NCBI GenBank assembly: GCA_965262875.1
Contig: OZ253569.1
Location: 6,386,001-6,450,000 of the forward strand
DNA: 64,000 nt
From: JBALVT01 sp965262875
Lineage (GTDB): Bacteria; Pseudomonadota; Gammaproteobacteria; Pseudomonadales; Halieaceae
Direction: 5' to 3'
Shown one piece after another: positions 26,455 through 34,398 of this stretch (the first letter of the stretch is position 1; every line of letters begins with the position of its first letter). The notes beneath the pieces were generated by a model, which did not search any database, was not told the DNA's origin, and saw only the letters and a program-made list of their open reading frames with translations. The translations under genes and the position numbers were made by a program.

Positions 26455-27541
26455 GTGATAAAACCAATTTATGTACACAACCTCAGCAAGGATACCTACA
26501 ATGCGTTCGATGGGGATTCCTCTCTCCAAAGGCGTATCTACTAGCGCCAAATAATGCGACACAAACGCTGATTGATTTAAGTGTAAAGCTACGTAAGAAA
26601 CGACGAGGATTTTTTGTAGACAATGGTAATTTCTCTGAGATTGGGAAAATACGAAAACAGTTTCAATCAGAAGCAAAATCTTTGTTCAATACGGTACGTG
26701 ATTTTGAAAAACAGGTATTAGGACGTTCTGTTAGAAACGGTGAAATACCAAAAGCCCTTCGATCGAAATATGCGTCACTTGCCAATCGCGTGCAGACAGC
26801 CAGTGTCAGCGCAGTACTGGATGACGATACAATGCTGGCAGCACAATTACCGTTGAGTCCAACGTCATTAGTGGGGACTGAAAGCATTGTCATGGCTTCA
26901 TGGCTAAGTCTGGATATCGAAGAGTCCTACACGAATATTAGTAGGAGACACTATCGCAGTATCAACCGCACAGTCGCAAAACGAGCTGCCAAGCTCTTAC
27001 CGACAATCCCCTTCACGCTGCGGCATCGATACTATCCGGTCGCTTCTGCCGTCTCTTTCAATACGGCTGTTGACGCTAGACGAGAATTTGCCAACGCGAA
27101 TATTCGGAGTATATCTATGGGTTTTGGGGCATACATGGCCGACAGCAATTATGTCGACCATATAATGGTAGGCAGGAAGCGTCTGGATTTTGGAGCCAAT
27201 TTGCCAGCGCGATACATTAGGACGGTGGCAGTTGCCAAAGGCTTTTGGCAAGGGTACGAAGAAGTACTGGGTAAGCCGCCGAAACGGTTTCACTTTTTGG
27301 GATTGGGTGCTCCCATAATGTTGCCGCTCATTGCGCTGAACTCACGTCGGACACCAGAGCTGTCTTTTGACGCCACAAGTCCATAAAGGATGCAACTCGC
27401 GGCGGCACGCTTTACGTTGAAAAGCCAGCTCCATTAAAGATTCGGATACGCAAACTTGCCTACCGCATATCTAAAAATGAAGAAGCGAGATGGGATTGTC
27501 CTTGTCCTTTTTGTGTAGATTTCACTAAAAAACATCCCTTC
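26455..27541 (+). pseudogene. TGT-like (tRNA-guanine transglycosylase superfamily) gene, 5' part
   Basis: Base-exchange enzymes of this superfamily swap guanine for a 7-deazaguanine in tRNA or, for DpdA, in DNA. Visible features are FVDNGNF (position of the first catalytic Asp), FHFLGLGAPIMLPL (the GxGxP loop), LSFDATSP (nucleophile FD) and the zinc motif C-P-C-P-F-C at 27497-27514. Start: GTG at 26455 after GAGGAAG. The first 29 codons (MIKPIYVHNLSKDTYNAF) are one frame off the main body (shift near 26540), and a second shift lies near 27383. At 27541 the gene is cut by an IS5 element; its in-frame continuation is at 47953-47613 on the minus strand. The assembled protein would be about 475 residues. 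Confidence 0.7.
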
Positions 27542-27831
27542 GAGACCTCAGTATAACCCCGTAATTTTTCGAATATTTTGAATCGCAATATTTTTAATCA
27601 CCTCAAAGCAGTATCGAAGTAAGCTTTTCGCTGGTTTGCTTCAACTTATCCAGGGTTCAGGCTCCTTTGCCTGATTTTTGGCGCAACTATCCTGCATAAC
27701 CCGTGTTCGGTAACCCGTAACGCGTTAAAAAACTGGCTCCTTTCCGGATATTCGCAGCCATGGCTGCCAAGCCATAAAACGTCGTGTTTTTAGCAAGCCC
27801 CATGAATCGTGTTCCGGAAAGATTGTAGTGT
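27542..27831 (-). mobile_element. 3' fragment of an IS5-family element
   Basis: The right terminal repeat GAGACCTCAGTATAAC starts at 27542, preceded by the target repeat CCTTC (27537-27541). The minus strand encodes YNLSGTRFMGLAKNTTFY through ANIRKGASFLTRYGL to a stop near 27687, the C-terminus of an IS5 transposase. Its N-terminal part is at 48056-48872 in opposite orientation. The two rejoin in frame at ACACT (27827-27831 as AGTGT; 48868-48872), the target repeat of the IS21 insertion. Confidence 0.85.
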
Positions 27832-28119
27832 TGTAGACGCCACTCCAAAACCGCAGCTATTTGCCGAATTTTGAAATAGACGGATCTCGGCGTATTAGAA
27901 TCGGCGCGGTAGAACTGCGGCCCAGTCACACTCAAGAGCGACCAATAAGCAGGCACGATTCAAGCGTAGGGACTATAAGAATAAGTGTCGCTGAGAACGG
28001 TATGACGCCACCACAGATTTGACGGTCAACGCTGGCGCCATACCCAAAAAAACCGTGCAGGTGCACGACCCGTTAAGTGTTGCACATAATGGGAATAAAT
28101 CCAGCCCTCATCGACCTTT

Positions 28120-28572
28120 GTGTCGATGCCATCATCCAGCCGTCTCTACCACTGTTGTCGCTGCTACGCCCAGGTCATCGTCTGTACCCACTGTGATCGC
28201 GGCCAGCGGTATTGCACCGATGGTTGCAGCCAGGAAGCCAGAAAGGAATCCATTAAACGAGCCAGAGCGAAGTACCAGGCCACTCGCCCGGGTCGCATGA
28301 ATAATGCCGCTCGCCCGGGTCGCATGAATAATGCCGCTCGCCAACAGCGTTATCGAGAACGGCAACAACAAAAAGTAACGCATCACCGTTCTCTGGCAAT
28401 AATACTCCGTGATCTACTGCAAACCGTGCCTGATGAGATCAAAAGGGCCGATATGCCGGGTAAAACTGACGCCACCGTGCGCTGCCATCACTGTGGCGCG
28501 GTCTGCGGTCCCTTTTTGCGCAGTGATTTTCTGCAGAGCAGTCAGTTCAGGCGCAGATTCCGGCGACATTAG
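28120..28572 (+). CDS. Cysteine-rich passenger protein of IS21, copy 1
   Basis: This 150-residue protein has two putative zinc-binding clusters. The first is N-terminal (CCRCYAQVIVCTHCDRGQ, then C-T-D-G-C). The second is near residue 120 (VRCHHCGAVCG). The middle is basic. It is not one of the two standard IS21 genes, but it precedes istA in both copies here, so it belongs to the element. A 27-bp unit (28285-28311) is duplicated in tandem at 28312-28338, adding nine residues (RPGRMNNAA) absent from copy 2. It may bind DNA at the element ends or regulate istAB; this is inference. Confidence 0.65.
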   Translation: MSMPSSSRLYHCCRCYAQVIVCTHCDRGQRYCTDGCSQEARKESIKRARAKYQATRPGRMNNAARPGRMNNAARQQRYRERQQQKVTHHRSLAIILRDLLQTVPDEIKRADMPGKTDATVRCHHCGAVCGPFLRSDFLQSSQFRRRFRRH

Positions 28573-28611
28573 TGCAGCGGCTGGACAGGAGTCATCAATC
28601 GGAGGGCAGTC

Positions 28612-30111
28612 ATGGCCATCGGCAAAGAAACTGAAGCAAAAATACTGCGCTACCATTTTGTTGAGAAGTGGCGAACGGGCACCATTGCGACCCAGCTTGG
28701 CATTCACCACTCAGTGGTTGATCGGGTACTGGCACAGGCTGGCCTGCCCAAGGTGGAGCGCACTCGCCGTGCGTCGATCATCGACCCCTATCTGCCCTTT
28801 GTCATCGACACCCTGCGGGAGTTTCCCACACTCACGGCGGCCCGCTTGTATGAAATGGCCCGCCTGCGGGGATACCCCGGTGGCCCCAGCCAGTTTCGCC
28901 AGCGTATCAGTGAACTGCGGCCGCGCAAGCTGCCCGAGGCGTATTTACGCCTAAAAACCCTGCCCGGTGAGCAAGCCCAGGTTGACTGGGGTTCGTTCGG
29001 GCATATTCAGATCGGCAAGGCCCGGCGGCCGTTAATGGCGTTTGTGATGGTGCTGAGCTGGTCGCGACAGATCTTCTTGCGCTTTTATCTCAACCAGCAA
29101 ATGGAGCACTTTTTACGCGGCCATGTAGCGGCATTCGAGGCCTGGCAAGGATTGCCAAAGGTGCTGCTGTACGACAACCTTAAATCGGCCGTATTGGAGC
29201 GCCACGGTGACGCCATCCGCTTCCACCCCACCTTGCTGGCCTTGTCAGCCCACTATCGCTTCGAACCACGCCCGGTGGCGGTGGCCCGGGGCAATGAAAA
29301 GGGCCGGGTAGAAAGAGCGATTCGCTATATTCGCGATAATTTCTTTGCCGCTCGTCACTGGCAAACACTGGCCGAACTCAATGCGCAAGCTGAGCACTGG
29401 TGCCAGGGTGTGAGTGCTGATCGGGCTTGCCCTGAAGAGCGTACGTTGACGGTCAGGGAAGCCTTCTTACAGGAGCAGGTGAGTTTGCCGGATAATCCCT
29501 TTGATACCCATGAGAGACAGCCCGTGCGGGCCGCCAAAACCCCTTATGTTCGCTTCGATCTCAATGATTACTCCATTCCCCATCAATACGTGCACAAGCC
29601 ATTGAGCGTGAGCGCTGACCTGGAGCGGCTCCAGATAGTGGAGGGCGATCAATGCATTGCTGAGCATCAGCGCAGCTTTGGCAAAGGGGAGCAAATCGAA
29701 CAGGAGGCGCATATCAATGCCCTATGGCTGGAGAAAACCCACGCCAAACTACACCGGGGTCAGGATCGCCTGAGCCATGCTTCGGCGCACGCCCAGACGC
29801 TGCTGCAGCAATCGGCACAGCGTGGACATGTCATTAAAACCACGGTCCGGTTACTCAATCAACTGCTTGATGATTATGGGCGGGACGAGCTGCATGTAGC
29901 TCTGGGTGAAGCACTTGATCGGCAATCACCCTACCCGGAGGCGGTGCAGCACGTTCTTGAGCGCCGCCGTGATGAACAGCACCTGCCGCCACCGCTTGCT
30001 GTCGCCGTGCCGGCGAAGGTCAAACACTACAGCGTCAAGCTGGCTCGGCTTGCCGATTACGACAAGCTCAATGGCACCCGAAGCGAGACAGGAGATGATA
30101 CCGATGATTGA
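28612..30111 (+). CDS. istA: IS21-family transposase IstA
   Basis: This 499-residue transposase has an N-terminal HTH (IATQLGIHHSVVDRVLAQ) and an rve-type DDE core starting at QAQVDWGSFGHIQIG. The second catalytic region is VLLYDNLKSAV, and the GNEKGRVERAIRYIRDNF segment carries the glutamate. It acts with the IstB ATPase to join excised elements to target DNA. It starts at an ATG after GGAGGGCAGTC. The 3' end overlaps istB by 17 bp. This copy is intact and could mobilise the damaged copy 2. Confidence 0.93.
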   Translation: MAIGKETEAKILRYHFVEKWRTGTIATQLGIHHSVVDRVLAQAGLPKVERTRRASIIDPYLPFVIDTLREFPTLTAARLYEMARLRGYPGGPSQFRQRISELRPRKLPEAYLRLKTLPGEQAQVDWGSFGHIQIGKARRPLMAFVMVLSWSRQIFLRFYLNQQMEHFLRGHVAAFEAWQGLPKVLLYDNLKSAVLERHGDAIRFHPTLLALSAHYRFEPRPVAVARGNEKGRVERAIRYIRDNFFAARHWQTLAELNAQAEHWCQGVSADRACPEERTLTVREAFLQEQVSLPDNPFDTHERQPVRAAKTPYVRFDLNDYSIPHQYVHKPLSVSADLERLQIVEGDQCIAEHQRSFGKGEQIEQEAHINALWLEKTHAKLHRGQDRLSHASAHAQTLLQQSAQRGHVIKTTVRLLNQLLDDYGRDELHVALGEALDRQSPYPEAVQHVLERRRDEQHLPPPLAVAVPAKVKHYSVKLARLADYDKLNGTRSETGDDTDD

Positions 30112-30865
30112 TAGCGAGCAACTCAAACAGCAGGCACTTGAACTGAAGCTCCACGGCGTGCTGGCGCACTGGGGCGAGATCACCGACGAGCAATACCCCT
30201 GGCGGGCACAGCTCATCGCCTGGGAGCTTGCCGAGCGCAAACAGCGCTCACTCGAACGGCGCCTGAGCAGCGCCAGGCTGGGCCGGTTCAAACCGATGAG
30301 TGAGTTTGACTGGCAGTGGCCAAGCGCTATCGACCCACAAGCGATTCATGCCCTGATGCAACTGGGTTTTATGGACACGGCCAGCAATATTATCCTGCTG
30401 GGCAGCAACGGCGTGGGCAAATCGATGATCGCCCAGAACCTGGGGTATAACGCTGTCATGCACGGCTATACGGCGCTGTTTACCACCGCAGCGGCGATGC
30501 TCAACGACCTGGCAGGTCAGGATGGCGCCAATGCCCTGCAGCGTCGATTGAAACACTACGCCAGGCCCGCCTTGCTGGTAATTGATGAAGTGGGCTACCT
30601 CTCCTACAGCAATCGTCATGCTGACTTGCTGTTTGAAATCATCAACCGGCGCTATGAGAAATGTTCAACTTTGGTGACAACGAACCGTCCGTTTGGCGAG
30701 TGGAATGACGTGTTCCCCAATGCCGCGTGTGTGGTCTCCCTGATTGACCGTTTAGTCCATCACAGCGAGGTCATCGCCATTGAGGGTGAGTCGTACCGCA
30801 TGAAGGAAGCGCAGGAGTGTGCGTCGAAGCGGCGCGAGACCAAAAAGCGAGGAAAGGCTAAATGA
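30095..30865 (+). CDS. istB: IS21-family helper ATPase IstB
   Basis: This 256-residue AAA+ ATPase of the DnaC/IstB type has Walker A GSNGVGKS, Walker B LLVIDEVGYL and the sensor-like TTNRPFGEW. It selects target DNA and stimulates IstA. It begins at an ATG within the end of istA, with a second possible ATG at 30104. Its stop overlaps the ATG of the small 3' gene (ATGA), which implies translational coupling. Confidence 0.93.
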   Translation: MIPMIDSEQLKQQALELKLHGVLAHWGEITDEQYPWRAQLIAWELAERKQRSLERRLSSARLGRFKPMSEFDWQWPSAIDPQAIHALMQLGFMDTASNIILLGSNGVGKSMIAQNLGYNAVMHGYTALFTTAAAMLNDLAGQDGANALQRRLKHYARPALLVIDEVGYLSYSNRHADLLFEIINRRYEKCSTLVTTNRPFGEWNDVFPNAACVVSLIDRLVHHSEVIAIEGESYRMKEAQECASKRRETKKRGKAK

Positions 30866-31008
30866 AAACCTTAAAAATCACAACCTACTGGACGGCTGAA
30901 CAAGCCGATTGTATTTATCAGCTGCTCGGCGACCTGAGATCGGTACTGTGGGATCACTATGGTGATGAGATTGCGCAACTGTACGAGGAGATCCGGATTG
31001 AGCAGTAA
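30862..31008 (+). CDS. Small 3' passenger protein of IS21, copy 1 (shortened)
   Basis: This 48-residue product (MKTLKITTYWTAEQADCIYQ, ending EEIRIEQ) is read from an ATG overlapping the istB stop. Copy 2 encodes the same protein with 63 residues; here a CAA-to-TAA change ends it early. It is a third accessory gene of this IS21 lineage. The sequence is helical and acidic, and its function is unknown. Confidence 0.6.
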   Translation: MKTLKITTYWTAEQADCIYQLLGDLRSVLWDHYGDEIAQLYEEIRIEQ

Positions 31009-31148
31009 GAGTACACAGACAGTGTCGAGGTAAATCATGAGCTGCCGTTCTAGCCTGTGATCGATTGGAGTTAAGCCGGATCACTGTCGCCTCTTTGTCG
31101 TTCTTTTATTCTGCGGCAAATAACTGCGGGTTTACTGTGGCGCTAACA

Positions 31149-32134
31149 ATTGTAAAGCGCATGGAATCAAAAGCCTGAAAGTACCGTGGGCAGATACGCA
31201 GGCACGCTTTACGCATTTATTTGAGCGTTTCGCTATTGATGTGCTGTCGGCTGCCAGCAACAAGACACAGGCCGCAAAACTACTTGGTTTGTCGTGGGAT
31301 GAGGTGCATCATATTCAATCCCGAGCAGTGAAAAGAGGGATGGACAGACGCTCTGTTGAGGAAGTGAAACACCTTGGCATCGATGAAAAAAGTTTTCGCA
31401 AGGGGCAATCCTATGCCAGCCTGCTGTACGATTTGAATGCGTCCAGAGTGCTTGAGGTCGTGGCAGATAGAACGGCGGAATCGGCAACCGCATTGCTGTC
31501 CACGCTTCCAGAACAGCAGCGTAATGAAGTAGCTGCTGTTGCCGTGGATATGTGGGTTCCATTTATGACGGCAGTTGAGGCGACTTTACCGAACGCCGCC
31601 ATTGTTCACGACAAGTTTCATATCGTCAGTTATCTTACAAAAATGGTTGACCAAGTCAGGCGCAAAGAAAATAAAACATTAAGAGCCGCCGGTATCAATG
31701 ACCTGGTCGGGTCTCGCTATACCTGGTTACGCAATCCCGACAACTGGAGTGAAAAAGATGAAGCCACTTTTTATGGCCTTCAATCAAAGGGGTTGAAGGT
31801 TACCCGAGCCTGGGCAATCAAAGAGACGCTGCTTGACCTGTGGACTTACAGCTACGATAAACCAGCCCGAGCGTTCTTTAAGAAAGGGTACTGGTGGGCG
31901 ACACATTCACGTCTAAAGCCGGTCATATCAGTCGCCAAGATGCTAAAGAAACATCTCGACAACATAATGACTTACTTGAAACATCGCATCACCAATGCGA
32001 CCGCAGAAGGATTTAATTCAAAGATTCAGACAATAAAATCGGCTGCCCGAGGATTTAGAAACTTCGAAAACTATCGAGTTTCAATTCTGTTCCACTGTGG
32101 AAAACTCAACCTCTACCCACAGGATTCCCAGTAG
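31149..32134 (+). pseudogene. ISL3-family transposase, 5'-truncated
   Basis: The open frame starts at the IS21 junction with CKAHGIKSLKVPWADTQARF, the middle of an ISL3 transposase just after the zinc-binding N-terminus. It keeps the DDE region: LGIDEKSFRKGQSYASLLYD, then AAVAVDMWVPFMTAVEATLP and the IVHDKFHIVSYL segment. The C-terminus has TNATAEGFNSKIQTIKSAARG with the catalytic Glu and ends at a normal stop. About 100 N-terminal residues with the DNA-binding domain are missing. Confidence 0.88.
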
Positions 32135-32138
32135 AACC
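31149..32138 (+). mobile_element. 3' part of an ISL3-family element
   Basis: The fragment begins directly at the right end of IS21 copy 1 and ends with a terminal repeat (GGTTCTACTGGGAATCCTG on the complement). Only the C-terminal two thirds of the transposase remain. Its right end lies inside a remnant of another IS21, so the ISL3 had inserted into an IS21. Confidence 0.82.
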
Positions 32139-32376
32139 GTATTTATCAGCTGCTCGGCGACCTGAGATCGGTACTGTGGGATCACTATGGTGATGAGATT
32201 GCGCAACTGTACGAGGAGATCCGGATTGAGCAACAAGAGTACACAGACAGTGTCGAGGTAAATCATGAGCTGCCGTTCTAGCCTGTGATCGATTGGAGTT
32301 AAGCCGGATCACTGTCGCCTCTTTGTCGTTCTTTTATTCTGCGGCAAATAACTGCGGGTTTACTGTGGCGCTAACA
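32139..32376 (+). mobile_element. Right-end remnant of a third IS21 element
   Basis: Sequence from within the small 3' gene to the right end is nearly identical to 30911-31148. It keeps CAA where copy 1 has TAA, so it resembles copy 2. It sits between the ISL3 fragment and a truncated chromosomal gene. It shows that an IS21 was inserted here first, was hit by ISL3, and later lost its left part. Confidence 0.85.
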
Positions 32377-32378
32377 AC

Positions 32379-32627
32379 GACCATCTGGCACTGTGCAAAT
32401 CAGAGCTGAAGCGCGTTTACGGAGAAGATACGCGCTTGAAGCTGAAGTCTATCAAGAAGAAGCGCGGCGGTAACCAAATGCGGATTCAGTCCGTGGTTGA
32501 CGGCCTGAGCTCTATGTCCACCTGCTGGGTAGACAGGGAAGGTGGAATCAATCTGCTGGATCGAGAAGGCGTGGCGATTGAAGTGCCGGCTGACGATGGT
32601 TCAGATAAGGTCTCACTGAACGATTGA
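32379..32627 (+). pseudogene. 3' fragment of an unrecognised chromosomal gene
   Basis: An open frame leads straight out of the IS21 end (DHLALCKSELKRVYGEDTRL) and ends VPADDGSDKVSLND-stop, 83 codons without its own clear start. An internal ATG with only moderate context would give 63 residues. The sequence is hydrophilic and unlike transposases, so it is probably the C-terminus of a host gene cut by the IS21. A terminator follows 6 bp later. I do not recognise the family. Confidence 0.5.
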
Positions 32628-32632
32628 GAGCG

Positions 32633-32668
32633 CAGGGGATAGATTCAGGTCTACCCCCTTTTTTTAAT
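32633..32668 (+). terminator. Rho-independent terminator
   Basis: AGGGGATAGA and TCTACCCCC form an imperfect stem, followed by seven T residues on the plus strand. It serves the truncated gene that ends at 32627. The T tract overlaps the stop of the convergent DUF6524 gene. Confidence 0.7.
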
Positions 32669-33080
32669 CGTCCCGATCATCCACATCAAACTGACCCGTG
32701 AGGCGCCGTCTGATGTGGGACCACGACATACCAATCGCCAGAATCAGAGAGAGCAGTACCAGAGCCACGTAGGTAAGAACACCGGTGGCTTCCATGTTAA
32801 TTAGCCCGAAATCCACCATCATCCAGACAATTACGCCAAACAACGCCAACCCGAGCGCGATGCCGACTACGCCCAAAGACATCAGCGTTGCACGTAAAAA
32901 AATTGTCCATCCGATCAAAAGCAGGATACCGACAACGGCAATCACCGGACTAAACTGCGTGCCTTCGGCCATAATCCACGAGACAAAAGAATAGTCGGTG
33001 GGATTGTAAGTTCCAAACACCAAAACTAGTGCAAAGATCCATCGACCCAAAAAACCTCCAACAGAAAATTCTGTAGCCAT
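32664..33080 (-). CDS. DUF6524-like membrane protein
   Basis: This 138-residue integral membrane protein has four predicted hydrophobic helices (GRWIFALVLVFGTY, VIAVVGILLLIGWTIFL, LGVVGIALGLALFGVIVWMM, GVLTYVALVLLSLILAIG). It has a charged C-terminus (WSHIRRRLTGQFDVDDRDD). The second ATG (MATEFSVGG) is chosen because GGAAG lies just upstream; an ATG four codons earlier is possible. The NPTDYSFVSW motif between helices 1 and 2 fits the DUF6524 family as I know it. No function is known. Confidence 0.65.
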   Translation of the reverse strand: MATEFSVGGFLGRWIFALVLVFGTYNPTDYSFVSWIMAEGTQFSPVIAVVGILLLIGWTIFLRATLMSLGVVGIALGLALFGVIVWMMVDFGLINMEATGVLTYVALVLLSLILAIGMSWSHIRRRLTGQFDVDDRDD

Positions 33081-33348
33081 ACGTACTTCCATTACATAGC
33101 GATTAGGATTGCGTAACGCTAATAGATCAGATCGAAAAGGGCAAGTGTATTGGCCAGATCCAGAGGGCTTGCCTGTAGCTAAGCGGGAACGTCTCAGGTA
33201 TTATTTTCGTAATATTGCACTCGCAAGGTTCTTTTGTTGTTTCGATTTGTCACTGTGTTCGTTCTTGTTTTGATTGGGCTTTTCTACTCGATACCGTTTT
33301 CTGATCAATCAGCAGTGATACTCTATAGCCAAAATTACGAGGAAACCT

Positions 33349-34398
33349 ATGCATAAGTTATTTGCCGATCTGGGGCTCAGCTTCCCAATTATTCAGTCAC
33401 CTATGGCGGGTGTTCAAGGTAGCGCGCTTGCTGCTGCTGTCTCGAGCGCTGGTGGCTTGGGCTCGCTACCTTGTGCGCTGCTTGATCTGCCAAGTGTACG
33501 CAACGAAATCACAGTCATTCGGGAGCAAACGTCAAACCCCTTCAATTTGAATTTTTTCTGCAACAGTGTTCCCACTGACTATGCGCAGAAGGAACAGGCA
33601 TGGCGCGCAGCGCTCGCACCTTACTATCGCGAATTGGAAATCGACGAAAATCATCCTGTGTCGGGTACGGTGCGAAGCCCCTTCACACAGGCATCGGCAG
33701 AGCTCATTGAAGAATTGCTACCAGAGGTGGTGAGTTTTCATTTTGGTTTGCCTGCCCCTGATCTACTCGCTCGAGTGAAGAAGAGCGGCGCAAAAATATT
33801 TTCTTCTGCCACTACAGTGGATGAAGCGATATGGCTTGAAGATCATGGGGTCGACGCTGTTATCGCACAGGGCAGTGAGGCCGGTGGTCATCGCGGTATG
33901 TTTCTTTCTTCGGACCTGACAACTCAGGTGGGAACCTTCTCATTGTTGCCACAAATTGTTCGCAGCGTTTCTGTTCCGGTCATTGCGGCGGGAGGCATCG
34001 CCGATTCACATGGAGTGAAAGCTGCTGTTGAGCTGGGGGCAAGTGCCGTTCAGCTCGGAACAGTATTTTTACTGTGCCATGAGGCTAAAACAAGTGAGCT
34101 ACATCGCGCAGCGCTAAAAAGTTCTGCCTCAGCGCACACCGCAATTACTAATGTTTTTTCAGGACGCCCTGCACGCAGCATCATGAACCGCGTAGTGCGT
34201 GAGCTCGGGCCTATCAGTGAGCAAACCCCTCCCTTTCCCCTGGCAGGAACAGGTTTGGCTCCCCTACGCGCTTTGGCAGAAGCGCAGGGGCGACACGATT
34301 TCACATCGCTGTGGTGCGGCCAAAATGCGACCGGCTGCAAAGAGGTCTCCGCAGCAGAACTGACGCGAGAACTGGCCCAGGGCTTGTTACTTACATAG
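33349..34398 (+). CDS. NAD(P)H-dependent flavin oxidoreductase (nitronate monooxygenase family)
   Basis: This 349-residue FMN-dependent TIM-barrel enzyme has FPIIQSPMAGVQG at the start, and EAGGHRG (about 178-184) carrying the His used by class I nitronate monooxygenases. VIAAGGIAD and GASAVQLGTVFL are the phosphate-binding loops of the barrel. It would oxidise alkyl nitronates, although many relatives are uncharacterised NADH:quinone reductases. A GAGGAA precedes the ATG. Its last 350 bases are overlapped on the opposite strand by the damaged sulfatase frame. Confidence 0.87.
   Translation: MHKLFADLGLSFPIIQSPMAGVQGSALAAAVSSAGGLGSLPCALLDLPSVRNEITVIREQTSNPFNLNFFCNSVPTDYAQKEQAWRAALAPYYRELEIDENHPVSGTVRSPFTQASAELIEELLPEVVSFHFGLPAPDLLARVKKSGAKIFSSATTVDEAIWLEDHGVDAVIAQGSEAGGHRGMFLSSDLTTQVGTFSLLPQIVRSVSVPVIAAGGIADSHGVKAAVELGASAVQLGTVFLLCHEAKTSELHRAALKSSASAHTAITNVFSGRPARSIMNRVVRELGPISEQTPPFPLAGTGLAPLRALAEAQGRHDFTSLWCGQNATGCKEVSAAELTRELAQGLLLT

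Larger units (their letters stand above)
27832..31148 (+). mobile_element. IS21-family element with passenger genes, copy 1
   Basis: About 3.3 kb with ends TGTAGACGCCACT (left) and a right end reading TGTTAGCGCCAC on the complement, followed in both by conserved CCGCAG and TATTTGCCG blocks. Genes in order: cysteine-rich protein, istA, istB, small 3' gene. The left flank is an IS5 fragment and the right flank an ISL3 fragment with no matching target repeat. The matching ACACT is instead at the right end of copy 2 (48868-48872), showing that the two copies recombined. Confidence 0.88.

Noticed and set aside
26451..27386. Reading the TGT-like protein as a complete 311-residue protein starting at 26451
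   Set aside because: Its first 30 residues in that frame look random, while the overlapping frame gives a convincing N-terminus, and the zinc motif lies beyond the apparent stop.
28285..28338. 27-bp tandem repeat as a functional array
   Set aside because: Only two units, in frame inside a coding region, and one unit in the other IS21 copy; simple slippage explains it.
27822..31154. ATTGTA on both sides of IS21 copy 1 as its target repeat
   Set aside because: The bases are not directly adjacent on the left: the true left end, fixed by the IS5 rejoining, is at 27832 and its target repeat is AGTGT. The flanking genes on the two sides also differ, so the match is coincidence.
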